The translations under genes and the position numbers were made by a program. Shown here piece after piece: positions 1 to 8,029 of a stretch of 64,000 nt of DNA. The stretch comes from Methylomicrobium lacus_A (GTDB lineage: Bacteria; Pseudomonadota; Gammaproteobacteria; Methylococcales; Methylomonadaceae). The notes below the pieces were generated by a model. It was not told the DNA's origin. It saw only the letters and a program-made list of their open reading frames with translations, and did no database searches. Numbering within the stretch: the stretch's first letter is position 1; every line of letters begins with the position of its first letter. The stretch covers positions 1,426,001 to 1,490,000 of the forward strand of contig NZ_CP169217.1 of the NCBI RefSeq assembly GCF_041897535.1. The letters are read 5' to 3'.

Positions 1-1
1 G

Positions 2-388
2 CTCGGCAATATTCCGCTGCATTGGCAGCGCATTGCGCCGCATTTAGGCCATATTCCGGGCCAAATAAGCAAGACCGCTTATGGCGTTTGCTGGAACCCC
101 GGCGAAGGATGCAGTTTCGATTACCTGGTCGGCGTCGAGGTCGACGATACCGCGCAATTACCCGCCGGCTTCGAGCATCTGCAATTGGCGGCAGGGCGAT
201 ATGCCGTGCTGACCCATAGCCAACACGTCGGTTCGATCAAACAAACACTAGACACGATCTGGACACATTGGGTACCGGACTGCGGGCTTCATATCGCCCC
301 GCAGCCCTGGTTCGAGCGCTACACCGAAGCATTCGACCCGGCCACGGGACTCGGCGGCGTCGAAATTTGCCTACCCTTGGCCGAATAA
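2..388 (+). CDS. GyrI-like / AraC-type effector-binding domain protein, C-terminal part
   Basis: The reading frame is open from the first bases of the window to a TAA at 386-388, giving about 128 residues with the N-terminus missing. The sequence has the pattern of the GyrI-like small-molecule-binding (AraC effector-binding) domain: a segment with YGVCWNPGEGCSFDYLVGV, then LPAGFEHLQLAAGRYAVLTH, then a helix and a short end containing PWFERY and a final acidic-strand segment. Such domains bind small hydrophobic or cationic ligands, either alone (SbmC/GyrI) or fused behind an AraC-type HTH. Whether an HTH precedes it cannot be seen. Two other forward frames are also open here but do not give family-like sequence. 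Confidence 0.75.
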   Translation, partial: LGNIPLHWQRIAPHLGHIPGQISKTAYGVCWNPGEGCSFDYLVGVEVDDTAQLPAGFEHLQLAAGRYAVLTHSQHVGSIKQTLDTIWTHWVPDCGLHIAPQPWFERYTEAFDPATGLGGVEICLPLAE

Positions 389-433
389 ATACAACCCAAA
401 CCATGACAACCCTACATTTCATGAGAAACCATC

Positions 434-514
434 ATGGCTTATATCGATGGTTTTTTACTGTTTTTGCCGACCGGCAATATCGACGAATACCATCGACAAG
501 CGCAAGGACCGTAG
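434..514 (+). pseudogene. N-terminal remnant of a DUF1428 family gene
   Basis: An ATG at 434 opens 26 codons that begin MAYIDGFLLFLPTGNIDEY and end at TAG 512-514. This is the characteristic start of DUF1428 proteins (YbaA type, usually about 115-120 residues, starting MxYVDGFVxxVP and continuing with a lysine/alanine helix). The rest of the domain is not found in any frame before the terminator at 620. It is placed directly after the GyrI-like gene, 45 bp downstream. I read it as a decayed gene rather than a real microprotein; the resemblance rests on the first 20 residues only. Confidence 0.5.
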
Positions 515-619
515 ATACTGTTATTCGAGTCAAGCGTCATGAAGAACAGGATCGAACGATTTACCGGATCTCAAGACGCCGAATGCGACATGAACGAGCC
601 TAGGCATCATAGCCAGGTA

Positions 620-641
620 GGGGCGCATTGCGCCCCTTTTT
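620..641 (+). terminator. Rho-independent terminator
   Basis: A perfect 7-bp stem (GGGGCGC / GCGCCCC) with a 3-nt loop is followed by five T residues on the plus strand. It would end transcription of the GyrI-like gene and the DUF1428 remnant. Confidence 0.75.
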
Positions 642-780
642 GATGCCAACTCACGCTAAAAACCTTAGCAATCGGAATAGATTGGTGGCCTAACTGCTGA
701 AAATGGGTCAAATATTCCACCAGATTCATTAAATGGTGCGCGGTGCGCACCCTACAGCAGCAGGATCAGGTATGTTAGTC

Positions 781-952
781 CGTAGGGCGGATTATACGCG
801 CAACCAGAGAATATTTCGGTTTTGTTTGATCTAGGGGTGCGTCGTAATCCGCCGTATGTGCGCGGTGTTCATTCATACGGCGGATTACGACGCGCGGAAA
901 GTCATTCTTAGACTTGGCGCTTGCGGGGTTTGCGCGTCTAATCCGCCCTACG
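781..952. repeat. Nested inverted repeat of the TAGGGCGGATTA type
   Basis: Outer arms at 781-801 and 932-952 are near-perfect inverted copies of a CGTAGGGCGGATTA core. Inner arms at 839-858 and 874-893 are a perfect 20-bp inverted repeat (core AATCCGCCGTATG). The cores of inner and outer arms are related to each other. A further GCGCGGTGCGCACC palindrome-like stretch lies just left, at about 735. No open frame with gene character exists between 642 and 1015, so this repeat is the main content of that gap. It looks like a small palindromic non-autonomous repeat. Confidence 0.7.
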
Positions 953-1015
953 CGTAAATGCCACTCACAAGTATTTTGACCACTAAACCAATCCGCGAAG
1001 TCTCATTTATTTTTC

Positions 1016-1423
1016 TCAATGCTTGCCAGGCTCCAGCTTCACGCCGCGCCGTTCATAGGTCACATAGGCCTGCAACGCAACCATTTTCGGATCATCGGCG
1101 GCAAGCGGCTGGCCTTCCAGAGGATTACGCAGGCACCAGTTGATCATCTCCCACAGCGGAATCACCTTGCCGATCTGCTTCTGGAATTTCGGATAGGTTT
1201 CGGGATGCGTGTTCGCCGCGTTCGGATGGCACTGCGCGCAGGCGACGCCGTTCGTACCCAGGGTCGGGCTGGTCCACAGTTCCCTGCCCTGTTTCACGAC
1301 CTCCATGAATTGCCCTTGCCAGCGCTCCAGGTCGTCCTTGGTAAATTCGTCGGCCTGAACCGAAGCAGCGGCCATCGACGCCGCCAGCCCCAAAGCCAAT
1401 TTTTTTGCGTGCAAGCTTTTCAT
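1016..1423 (-). CDS. SoxA-like monohaem c-type cytochrome
   Basis: 135 residues. An N-terminal signal peptide (MKSLHAKKLALGLAASMAAA, cleavage likely after VQA) directs export. A single CAQCH haem c site lies near residue 63, followed by HPNAANTHPETYPKFQ and a MINWCLRNP segment whose cysteine sits where SoxA/TsdA-type cytochromes carry a Cys used as distal haem ligand; the end (LQAYVTYERRG) also resembles that group. It is the last gene of a minus-strand set with the metallophosphoesterase and the MauG-type protein, 20 bp beyond the former. Probable role: periplasmic electron carrier for the upstream di-haem protein. Specific substrate unknown. Confidence 0.8.
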   Translation of the reverse strand: MKSLHAKKLALGLAASMAAASVQADEFTKDDLERWQGQFMEVVKQGRELWTSPTLGTNGVACAQCHPNAANTHPETYPKFQKQIGKVIPLWEMINWCLRNPLEGQPLAADDPKMVALQAYVTYERRGVKLEPGKH

Positions 1424-1443
1424 ACCCTATTCTCCAAGGCGGA

Positions 1444-2520
1444 TCAAAAATGGCTTTGCGGCGGAATCCGCGCGCCTTCGGACTGGTATTCTGCATCGAC
1501 CGGTTTTTTGGCGGCCTTGTCGAAACCCACGCTGCGATCGGTGTTTTCGGGCAGCAGGTAATTGAGATCGACGTGACCATTGGCGACATTGATGAACTGC
1601 CAGCCGGTCGCATCGCGTTCGAAGAACGGGTCGGAGCGGTTCATCGGCACGGTCAGTTTCGGCAGGTATTGTTCGGCTTGCGCATAGGACTGCGGATACG
1701 GCCACGGCCAGGCGGTCGCCATCACCGAGTTAAAACTGATATTGCCGATCTGGTTGTACTGGATCTGATGTACGTGGCCGTAGATCACCGACACCTTGTT
1801 GAAAGGCTTCAACAGCGCCTGAATCTGCTCCGCGTCCTCGGTCCAGAAATTCCAGCCCTTGTAGATCTTTTGCAGCGGCGAATGCGAAAACACCACGATC
1901 GGCGTCGTCTTCGGAATCTTGTCCAGATCCTTTTTCAGCCATTGGCGCTGCTCGTCGCCGACCATGAACGGCGAGCTGTTCGGATTGTCGAGCCCGGCCA
2001 TTTCGAGCATGCGTTGCTCGGCCGTCGGCCAGCGTTTGTAGGTCCAGTCGTCGTAGGTGCGTATGCTGTTCAGCACGATGAAATGCACGCCCTTGTGGTC
2101 GAAACTGTAATACTGCGGCCCGAACAGTTTTTCCCAGTAGGCGCCGAGGTCCAGGTAATAGTCGTGCTCGCCCATCACATGGCGGGTTTTATATTTCAGC
2201 GCCGATAGGATCTCGGCGCCGTGATCGAGTTCCGGCACGGAGCCCAATTGCGCGAGATCGCCGCCGAACATCACGAAATCCGGCTTTGGATTCAACAGAT
2301 TGGTTTCGGCGACCGCGCGGATCAGGCCGCGGTCCCAGTTCCGGACGAAACGGCTGCCCTTGATCTGCTGAATGTGCGCATCCGAAATATAGGCGAACGT
2401 GAAGTTCTGCTGTGCATCGGCAAAGGCCAGTTCGACCAGGCTGATCGGCAGGGTGCTGCCGAGCGCCAGGGCGCCGGAGGTTTGCAGAAAATGGCGGCGG
2501 CTGCGATTAATGTGATTCAT
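1444..2520 (-). CDS. Tat-exported metallophosphoesterase
   Basis: About 358 residues from the ATG at 2520, which follows a GGGAG ribosome site; an in-frame start 14 codons earlier lies deeper inside the upstream gene and is less likely. The N-terminus SRRHFLQTSG is a twin-arginine signal. Calcineurin-like motifs appear in order: SDAH, GGDLAQ, GEHD (usual GNHD), FSHSPL and GHVH, the metal ligands of a two-metal phosphoesterase. The substrate cannot be predicted. The start overlaps the end of the di-haem peroxidase gene by 14 bp, so they are translationally coupled, and the cytochrome follows directly; the three products would meet in the periplasm. Confidence 0.85.
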   Translation of the reverse strand: MNHINRSRRHFLQTSGALALGSTLPISLVELAFADAQQNFTFAYISDAHIQQIKGSRFVRNWDRGLIRAVAETNLLNPKPDFVMFGGDLAQLGSVPELDHGAEILSALKYKTRHVMGEHDYYLDLGAYWEKLFGPQYYSFDHKGVHFIVLNSIRTYDDWTYKRWPTAEQRMLEMAGLDNPNSSPFMVGDEQRQWLKKDLDKIPKTTPIVVFSHSPLQKIYKGWNFWTEDAEQIQALLKPFNKVSVIYGHVHQIQYNQIGNISFNSVMATAWPWPYPQSYAQAEQYLPKLTVPMNRSDPFFERDATGWQFINVANGHVDLNYLLPENTDRSVGFDKAAKKPVDAEYQSEGARIPPQSHF

Positions 2521-3685
2521 GTCCTGTCTCCCGTGGGGCTGCGGCTGTGACGGCTTGAGCAAACTGCGGGCTGGTCAGCGCTTTCAGAAATTCGACCAGA
2601 TCGTCTATCTGCGCCTCGGTCAGATTCAAGGGCCGAATGCCGCCGCTCAGAAAATCGTTGACCTTCGCGCCGGCCGGCGTCACGCCGCCGTTATTGTAAT
2701 GAATCACCACCTCTTTCAGCGTTTTGAGGCTGCCGTCGTGCATGTAAGGCGCGGTCAGGTCGATGTTGCGTAGGGTCGGCGTCTTGAACGCGCCGATCGC
2801 GGTGATCTTGTCGGTCACCGCGAAACGGCCGAGCTCGGAGGACTTCTTGTCGGTCAGCACGATCCGGTCGACATCGCCGCCCTTCGCCTTCGCTTCCAGA
2901 AAGGCGCCGGCCAGACGCGGCACATCGTCCTGAATCGCATTGATGCCGATGCCGATGTTATGGAACTTGCTGTCGGTGAACAGCGCGTGATCGTTTTCGA
3001 TCGTATGACAGGAGACGCAGCGGCCCTGGCCTATGAAGAGCTGGAAGCCGCGCTGTTGCGCCGCGTTCAACGCGCTCTTGTCGCCTTGGAAGTAATAACG
3101 GTCGAAGGGCGAGTTGCCGGACACGATCGAGCGTTCGAAACTCGCGATCGCCCTCGCGACATGGTCCATCGTCAACTTCGCGTCAGTGACGCCGAACACT
3201 TCCGTAAACGCTTTTTTGTAGTCCGGATCGGTGCGCACGATTTGCAGGATCGGCTCATGGTTGGCCAGACCGCCTTCGACCGGATTGACGGGCGGCTGCT
3301 TGGACTGGCCTTCCAGATCGGGCTCGCGGCCGTCCCAGAACTGCGAGGTGTAAAACGCCGCATTGACCACGGTCGGCGCGTTACGCGTGCCGGTCAGACC
3401 ATGATGGCCGGTCGAAAATTGTTTGCCGTCGGTGAACGCGTGTTTTTCGCTGTGACAGGTCGCGCAACTGACCGTGCCGTCGATCGAGAAACGCGCGTCA
3501 TGGAAAAGCTTGTCGCCGAGCGCAATCTTCGCCGGCGTCTGCGGATTGTCGGCCGGAATAGGAACCGGCGGCAGGCCGCGCAGCGGATTGGCGGCCGCGG
3601 GACTCACCTCGGCGGCGCCGGGCGCCGTTTGCGCCTGCGCCAACAACGCGGTGATGCTGAGCATCAGCACGGAGAGTAAACGCAT
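2507..3685 (-). CDS. Di-haem cytochrome c peroxidase / MauG family protein
   Basis: About 392 residues starting at the ATG at 3685, five bases behind a GGAGG; an ATG four codons upstream lacks a ribosome site. Signal peptide MRLLSVLMLSITALLAQAQ. Two haem c sites: CATCH near residue 76 followed by SEKHAFTDG, and CVSCH near residue 227. The fold and spacing are those of bacterial di-haem peroxidases and MauG-like enzymes, which either reduce H2O2 or oxidise protein substrates. First gene of the three-gene minus-strand set. A TetR gene lies 111 bp upstream in the same direction and could regulate it. Peroxidase versus MauG-type protein oxidation cannot be settled from sequence here. Confidence 0.87.
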   Translation of the reverse strand: MRLLSVLMLSITALLAQAQTAPGAAEVSPAAANPLRGLPPVPIPADNPQTPAKIALGDKLFHDARFSIDGTVSCATCHSEKHAFTDGKQFSTGHHGLTGTRNAPTVVNAAFYTSQFWDGREPDLEGQSKQPPVNPVEGGLANHEPILQIVRTDPDYKKAFTEVFGVTDAKLTMDHVARAIASFERSIVSGNSPFDRYYFQGDKSALNAAQQRGFQLFIGQGRCVSCHTIENDHALFTDSKFHNIGIGINAIQDDVPRLAGAFLEAKAKGGDVDRIVLTDKKSSELGRFAVTDKITAIGAFKTPTLRNIDLTAPYMHDGSLKTLKEVVIHYNNGGVTPAGAKVNDFLSGGIRPLNLTEAQIDDLVEFLKALTSPQFAQAVTAAAPRETGHESH

Positions 3686-3795
3686 CGGAGCCTCCATCGG
3701 TTTGCTTCATACAGATGGGATAATAGACCGGCAAAGTGCCGCAACGTTCTCCCCCTTCAGCAAAACGATGAGTTCCATCGGCGGGCTTGGAGAAA

Positions 3796-4401
3796 CTACC
3801 TTCTGCCCTGATGCCGCCAGCTGTCGAGGAAGTGCCGGACCAGCAGTTTCACGCTCGCATTCATGTCGTCCGCGCCGACGGCCGCGAACTTGCCGGTCAG
3901 CGACAGCATGCAGATGCCGTGGATGCCGCCCCATAACGCCCGCGCGGCCTGTTTGGCCTGTGCCTCGCTGCGGTCCGCGGCCAGCCGCTGGAATTCCGCC
4001 TCGAAACGCGAAAACGCGCGTTCGATTTTTTCTCGATACCAATCCGGCAGTTCCCCGCCCTCCGGCTGGCGATGCTCGAAGATCAGGCTCCAGCAATTGA
4101 AGTGGCGGCCGGCAAAGTTCAGATAAATCTCCGCGATCGCTTCGATCGCCTCGGCCGGCTCTTGGGGCGGCATGCTGTCGAACCGTTCGACCAGCGCATC
4201 GAGCGTGCGGGCATTCAATTGCAGCACCAGATCGTTCATGTTCTCGAACACCATGTAGATGCTACCGACCGTATAGCCGATTTCGAACGCGACATTGCGC
4301 ATCGTCAGCGCCTTGCTGCCTTCCTCGGCGACCAGCGTTTCGGCGGCCTGAAGCACCATGGCCTTGATTTCAGGGAGTGTATGTTGGCTTCTTCTTGCCA
4401 T
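3796..4401 (-). CDS. TetR family transcriptional regulator
   Basis: 201 residues. The N-terminal HTH (about residues 10-55) reads AAETLVAEEGSKALTMRNVA then IGYTVGSIYMVFENMNDL, the canonical TetR helix-turn-helix with the usual Tyr/Phe after the recognition helix. The C-terminal ligand-binding part contains ARALWGGIHGICMLSLTGK, the WHG-type TetR C-terminal domain. It sits 49 bp downstream of a LysR gene and 111 bp upstream of the MauG-type operon, all in one direction. Likely target: itself or the downstream peroxidase set (inference from position). Confidence 0.88.
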   Translation of the reverse strand: MARRSQHTLPEIKAMVLQAAETLVAEEGSKALTMRNVAFEIGYTVGSIYMVFENMNDLVLQLNARTLDALVERFDSMPPQEPAEAIEAIAEIYLNFAGRHFNCWSLIFEHRQPEGGELPDWYREKIERAFSRFEAEFQRLAADRSEAQAKQAARALWGGIHGICMLSLTGKFAAVGADDMNASVKLLVRHFLDSWRHQGRR

Positions 4402-4450
4402 TGTGTTTTAGGTTGTTGATTAAAGACTCGGCGACAGCATCAGGAGAGTT

Positions 4451-5365
4451 TCAAGCCGCCCGGTCCACGCCGGACGGAGCGTTTTCCGCGAAATATCGGA
4501 CCATAAAATCGACGAACGTGGTCAGTTTGGCCGGCAAAAAGCGCCGCTGCAAATAGGTCGCATAGATCGCCAGCGACGGAATCCGAAACTCCTGCAACAC
4601 TTCGACCAGTTTGCCTTCCGCCAGATAATTCGCGACCGAAAACTCCGGCGCCTGGGTAATGCCCATGCCCAAGGCCGCGGCCTGGCACAGGGCGCGGCCG
4701 TTGTTCGAGGCGAAATGCCAGTGAGTTTTGATCTTGATCTCGTCGTTGCCGGCGCGGAAAATCCAGTAATCGCGGTGCGGCGTATCCATGTAATGCAGGC
4801 AGCGGTGTTCGCTGAGTTCCTCGATGCGTTGCGGTTTGCCGTGCGCGGCGATATACTCCGGCGACGCATAAACGCACAGACGCGTCTCGGCGATTTTTCG
4901 GGCCACCACGCCGAGGTCCAGGGTGTCGGTGACCAGGATCGACAGATCGAAATTGCCCTCGCCGAGGTTCACATGACTGTTACGCAGGGTCATCAAAATT
5001 TTGACGTCCGGGTATTCGCGCTGATAGGCCTCGATCGCCGGCACCATGAACAAGCCGCCGAAGTCGATCGGCGCGCTGACCTTCAACACTCCGCGCACGT
5101 TTCTGCCGAGCTGCGAAGTCGATTCGTCCAGCTCCAAAAAATCGTCGAGCAACTGCTTGCCGCGGTGATAGTAAATCTCTCCGGCCTCGGTCAGGCTGAT
5201 CTGGCGCGTCGTCCGGTTCAGCAAGGCGACGCCGAGCGACTCCTCCAGTTGCGCCATGTATTTGCTGATCATCATCGCGGACAGATTCATCTCGCGCGCG
5301 ACCGCCGCGAAAGTGCCGAGTTCGACGATGCGGCAAAATACCCGCATGTTGTTCAATTTGTCCAT
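4451..5365 (-). CDS. LysR family transcriptional regulator
   Basis: About 304 residues from MDKLNNMRVF at 5365. The winged HTH covers roughly residues 1-60 (FAAVAREMNLSAMMISKYMA, then LEESLGVALLNRTTRQISLT). The rest is the periplasmic-binding-like co-inducer domain. It belongs to the CrgA/DhcR-like group with an ending in the (P)AKLTTFVDFM region. The gene is divergent from the beta-carbonic anhydrase gene with about 190 bp between, and a perfect AT-rich palindrome lies 20 bp upstream of its start, the usual place for an autoregulatory LysR operator. Confidence 0.9.
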   Translation of the reverse strand: MDKLNNMRVFCRIVELGTFAAVAREMNLSAMMISKYMAQLEESLGVALLNRTTRQISLTEAGEIYYHRGKQLLDDFLELDESTSQLGRNVRGVLKVSAPIDFGGLFMVPAIEAYQREYPDVKILMTLRNSHVNLGEGNFDLSILVTDTLDLGVVARKIAETRLCVYASPEYIAAHGKPQRIEELSEHRCLHYMDTPHRDYWIFRAGNDEIKIKTHWHFASNNGRALCQAAALGMGITQAPEFSVANYLAEGKLVEVLQEFRIPSLAIYATYLQRRFLPAKLTTFVDFMVRYFAENAPSGVDRAA

Positions 5366-5385
5366 GGCCGCCAACTATAAACTAT

Positions 5386-5406
5386 AAATTTATATTTTAT
5401 AAATTT
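5386..5406. promoter_or_regulatory. Perfect palindrome, candidate LysR operator
   Basis: AAATTTATA - TTT - TATAAATTT is a perfect 9-bp inverted repeat with a 3-bp centre, containing T-N11-A pairs as LysR boxes do. It lies in the divergent region between the LysR gene and the carbonic anhydrase gene, overlapping the probable LysR promoter and just upstream of a candidate promoter reading towards the anhydrase. AT-rich promoter DNA can give such palindromes by chance, but a perfect 9-bp arm pair here is notable. Confidence 0.5.
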
Positions 5407-5415
5407 TTAACGCTA

Positions 5416-5444
5416 TTTAAAGTCTGGGTTTAGTCGGGTATATT
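5416..5444 (+). promoter_or_regulatory. Candidate sigma-70 promoter for leader RNA and carbonic anhydrase
   Basis: TTTAAA (5416-5421) and TATATT (5439-5444) are separated by 17 bp. The -10 box matches consensus at five of six positions and the -35 at four. It would start transcription near 5451, about 105 nt upstream of the anhydrase ATG and about 20 nt before the leader hairpin. Confidence 0.4.
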
Positions 5445-5469
5445 GCGCAGCGGAGATAGTTAGAAGAAG

Positions 5470-5516
5470 CCGCTTGGCCCTGTGCATCGAAAGAGACAAG
5501 ACCAAGCGGTTTTTTT
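5470..5516 (+). terminator. Terminator-like hairpin in the carbonic anhydrase leader
   Basis: CCGCTTGG (5470-5477) pairs perfectly with CCAAGCGG (5502-5509) around a 24-nt loop and is followed by seven T residues. It is only 40 bp before the carbonic anhydrase ATG and reads in the same direction, with no plus-strand gene upstream. Either it ends a short leader RNA or it acts as an attenuator for the anhydrase gene. No gene upstream on this strand needs such a terminator. Confidence 0.6.
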
Positions 5517-5555
5517 ATATCGACCGGTTTTCAATAATAACGATAAGAGGCACCC

Positions 5556-6140
5556 ATGAGCAAAATTCTGAATGAAGTCTTGGCCGCCAACCAAGATTAT
5601 GTCAATAATTTCGGCGACAAAGGCGACCTGCCCTTGCCTCCCGGCCGGCATTTCGCGATACTGACCTGCATGGACGCGCGCCTCGATCCTGCCAAATATG
5701 CGGGCCTGTCCGAAGGCGACGCGCACGTGATCCGCAATGCCGGCGGCCGCGCCAGCGACGATGCGATCCGCTCCCTGGTCATCTCCTATAAACTGCTCGG
5801 CACCCGCGAATGGTTCGTGATCCATCATACCAACTGCGGCATGGAGCTATTTTCCGATGAGATCATGCGCGACCTGTTGGCCAGCAGCTTGAAAACCGCA
5901 TCCCTGAACGAACAAGGCTTATGGTACGACACCGGCGAAGGTCCTGGCTCGCACGAGGCCAAGCACATCAGCTGGCTGACCATTAAAGATCAGGAGCAAA
6001 GCGTTCTGGAAGACGTTGTCCGGATCAAGACCCATCCTTTGGTGCCTCGCGAGATTCCTGTTTACGGTTATATCTACGACTGCAAATCAGGACGCTTGAT
6101 CGAAGTGCCAGCCGCTACTGAAGCCGGCAAGGCCAGTTAA
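5556..6140 (+). CDS. Beta-class carbonic anhydrase
   Basis: 194 residues, preceded by a good AGAGG ribosome site. Zinc and catalytic residues of the beta class are present: TCMDARLDP with Cys38, Asp40 and Arg42, and HHTNCGM with His91 and Cys94. The compact length and the early CxDxR motif fit the small bacterial/mycobacterial-type beta anhydrases that interconvert CO2 and bicarbonate in the cytoplasm. It stands alone, divergent from a LysR gene, with a leader terminator upstream. A GC-rich hairpin without a T-run follows the stop. Confidence 0.92.
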   Translation: MSKILNEVLAANQDYVNNFGDKGDLPLPPGRHFAILTCMDARLDPAKYAGLSEGDAHVIRNAGGRASDDAIRSLVISYKLLGTREWFVIHHTNCGMELFSDEIMRDLLASSLKTASLNEQGLWYDTGEGPGSHEAKHISWLTIKDQEQSVLEDVVRIKTHPLVPREIPVYGYIYDCKSGRLIEVPAATEAGKAS

Positions 6141-6161
6141 GGCGCATCAGCGTCATCGGTC

Positions 6162-6183
6162 CCGCCCGCTGTCAGGCGGGCGG
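6162..6183 (+). terminator. GC-rich hairpin after carbonic anhydrase
   Basis: CCGCCCGC (6162-6169) pairs with GCGGGCGG (6176-6183) around a 6-nt loop, 22 bp after the carbonic anhydrase stop. There is no T-run, so intrinsic termination is doubtful; it may only protect the 3' end of the mRNA. Confidence 0.3.
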
Positions 6184-6329
6184 AGGCATTTACCCGCTCT
6201 CGATGCAGCCCTTGCTCTGTTGCCTTAATCTCGTCCTGTCGCTATGATGAGGCTGGTCAAAGCCGTCAGATGGCGCCGAGCGTCCGTCATCATGGCTTAT
6301 CAGAGACGCATGCCACGCAGGCAAAGATC

Positions 6330-6851
6330 ATGAAACCACTCCCGCATCAAGAGCTGCTCGCGGTCGTCGATCAAGACGACAACGTCGTCGACACCTGCGC
6401 CCGGCACATCGTGCATGCCACCGGACTCATGCACCGTGCGGTGCATATCCTGGTATTCGACGAATCCGGCCGCCTGTTCCTGCAAAAGCGCTCGATGAGC
6501 AAGGACCTGAATCCGGGACTCTGGGATACCTCGGCCGCAGGGCACGTCGATGCGCACGAAGATTATGATGCCAGCGCGCTGCGTGAGCTGCGCGAAGAAC
6601 TCGGCGTCGAGCACGGCAACCCAATCGCGCCGATGTTCAAGCTTCCGCCAACCCTTGAAAACGGCATGGAGTTCGTCCAGGTCTATCGGATCACGCATAA
6701 CGGCCCGTTTGTACTGGCCGCGGACGAGATCGACGCCGGCGGCTGGTTTACGCCCGGCGAGATCGACGCCCGCGTGCAGGCCGATGACTTAGAGCTGACG
6801 CCGACCTTCAAGCTGCTTTGGCGGCACTGGGGCACGGCGAGCAGCGCTTGA
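6330..6851 (+). CDS. Nudix hydrolase (YfcD-like)
   Basis: 173 residues from the ATG at 6330; an in-frame ATG at 6270 would add 20 residues unlike the family. The Nudix box lies at about residues 71-93: G-x5-E-x7-RELREELG. The N-terminus (QELLAVVDQDDNVV then MHRAVHILVFDESGRLFLQK) and the KDLNPGLWDTSAAGHV segment match the IDI-like/YfcD group of Nudix enzymes, which hydrolyse nucleoside-diphosphate-linked or similar small phosphates. Exact substrate unknown. It ends 53 bp before the convergent aminotransferase gene. Confidence 0.88.
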   Translation: MKPLPHQELLAVVDQDDNVVDTCARHIVHATGLMHRAVHILVFDESGRLFLQKRSMSKDLNPGLWDTSAAGHVDAHEDYDASALRELREELGVEHGNPIAPMFKLPPTLENGMEFVQVYRITHNGPFVLAADEIDAGGWFTPGEIDARVQADDLELTPTFKLLWRHWGTASSA

Positions 6852-6903
6852 CGCCCCTATCCTGCCGCGCTAGCGGGCGGCAAGGCGCCGCCCGCCCGGC
6901 CGA

Positions 6904-8001
6904 TCAGCCCAGCAAGGCGCCGCGAATCACCGCCACGATCGTTCTGATCGTTTCCTCGTCCAATTCCGAACAGATCGGCAAAGACAGACAGTTCGCCGCG
7001 ACCTGTTCGGTCACCGGCAGACTGACGCCGGCGCAGGCTTCCTTGAACACGTTTTGCCGATGCAGCGGCACCGGATAATACACCGCGCAGCCGATCTGGT
7101 TTTCCTGCAAGGCCTTCATCACCTCGTCGCGGCGATCGCATAGCAAGGTATATTGATGGTACACATGCTCGCCGACCCCGTCCTCGAAAGGCGTCGCCAA
7201 CGGCAGATCGGCCATCAGTTCGGAGTACAGATGCGCGGCGCGGCGGCGCGCCTGGTTGTAGCGGTCGATGCGCTTCAGCTTGGCGCGCAGAATCACCGCC
7301 TGCATTTCGTCGAGACGGCTGTTGTAGCCGATGATGTCGTGATAATAGCGGACCTTCGAGCCGTGATTGTGCAGCATCTTCAGTGTTTCGGCGGCCGCAT
7401 CGGAGTGGGTCACGACCAGGCCGCCGTCGCCGTAGGCGCCGAGGTTTTTGCTCGGAAAGAAGCTGTAAGCGCCCGCATCGCCGATCGCGCCGGTCTGCTT
7501 GCCGTTGATCGAGGCGCCGAACGACTGGCAGCAATCCTCGATCAGTTTCAGATTGTGCCGCTTGCAGATGTCGGCGATCCGCGCCATATCGGCCGGCTGG
7601 CCGAACAGATGCACCGGCATCACCGCGCGGGTCTTCGGCGTGATCGCCTGCTCGATCGCCTCCGGCGAGATGTTGAAGGTCTTGGGGTCGATGTCGACAA
7701 ACACCGGCTTCGCGCCGACATAGCAGATCGCCTCGGCGGTCGCGATGAAGGTGAACGCGGTCGTGATCACTTCATCGCCGGGGCCGATGCCTTCGGCGAT
7801 CAGCGCCAGATGCAGCGCATCGGTGCCGGAGGCGACGGCGATCGCATGTTTGACGCCCAGATAATCGGCGCATTCCCGTTCGAAGGCCTGCACGTTCGGG
7901 CCCAGGATGAACGAGCAGTTCGCGATCGTTTCGGCGAGGCCGCGCTCGACTTCATCCTTGATTTCGGCGTACTGCGCCTTCAGGTTTACCATTGGTATCA
8001 T
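6904..8001 (-). CDS. DegT/DnrJ/EryC1/StrS aminotransferase, GnnB/WbpE-like
   Basis: About 365 residues from the ATG at 8001 (a TTG three codons earlier is possible). A PLP-dependent sugar aminotransferase: ASGTDALHLAL for phosphate binding, PVHLFGQPADM, the aspartate in LIEDCCQSFGA and the PLP lysine in SFFPSKNLGAYGDGG. It is close in pattern to WbpE (UDP-3-keto-GlcNAcA) and GnnB (UDP-3-keto-GlcNAc) transaminases. The oxidoreductase 29 bp upstream is the matching 3-dehydrogenase type, so the two would oxidise and aminate C3 of a UDP-sugar. With no acid-forming WbpA nearby, GnnB is somewhat more likely; this is inference. Confidence 0.88.
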   Translation of the reverse strand: MIPMVNLKAQYAEIKDEVERGLAETIANCSFILGPNVQAFERECADYLGVKHAIAVASGTDALHLALIAEGIGPGDEVITTAFTFIATAEAICYVGAKPVFVDIDPKTFNISPEAIEQAITPKTRAVMPVHLFGQPADMARIADICKRHNLKLIEDCCQSFGASINGKQTGAIGDAGAYSFFPSKNLGAYGDGGLVVTHSDAAAETLKMLHNHGSKVRYYHDIIGYNSRLDEMQAVILRAKLKRIDRYNQARRRAAHLYSELMADLPLATPFEDGVGEHVYHQYTLLCDRRDEVMKALQENQIGCAVYYPVPLHRQNVFKEACAGVSLPVTEQVAANCLSLPICSELDEETIRTIVAVIRGALLG

Positions 8002-8029
8002 TTTTTTCAAGCCTTGAGTCTATCTATTG

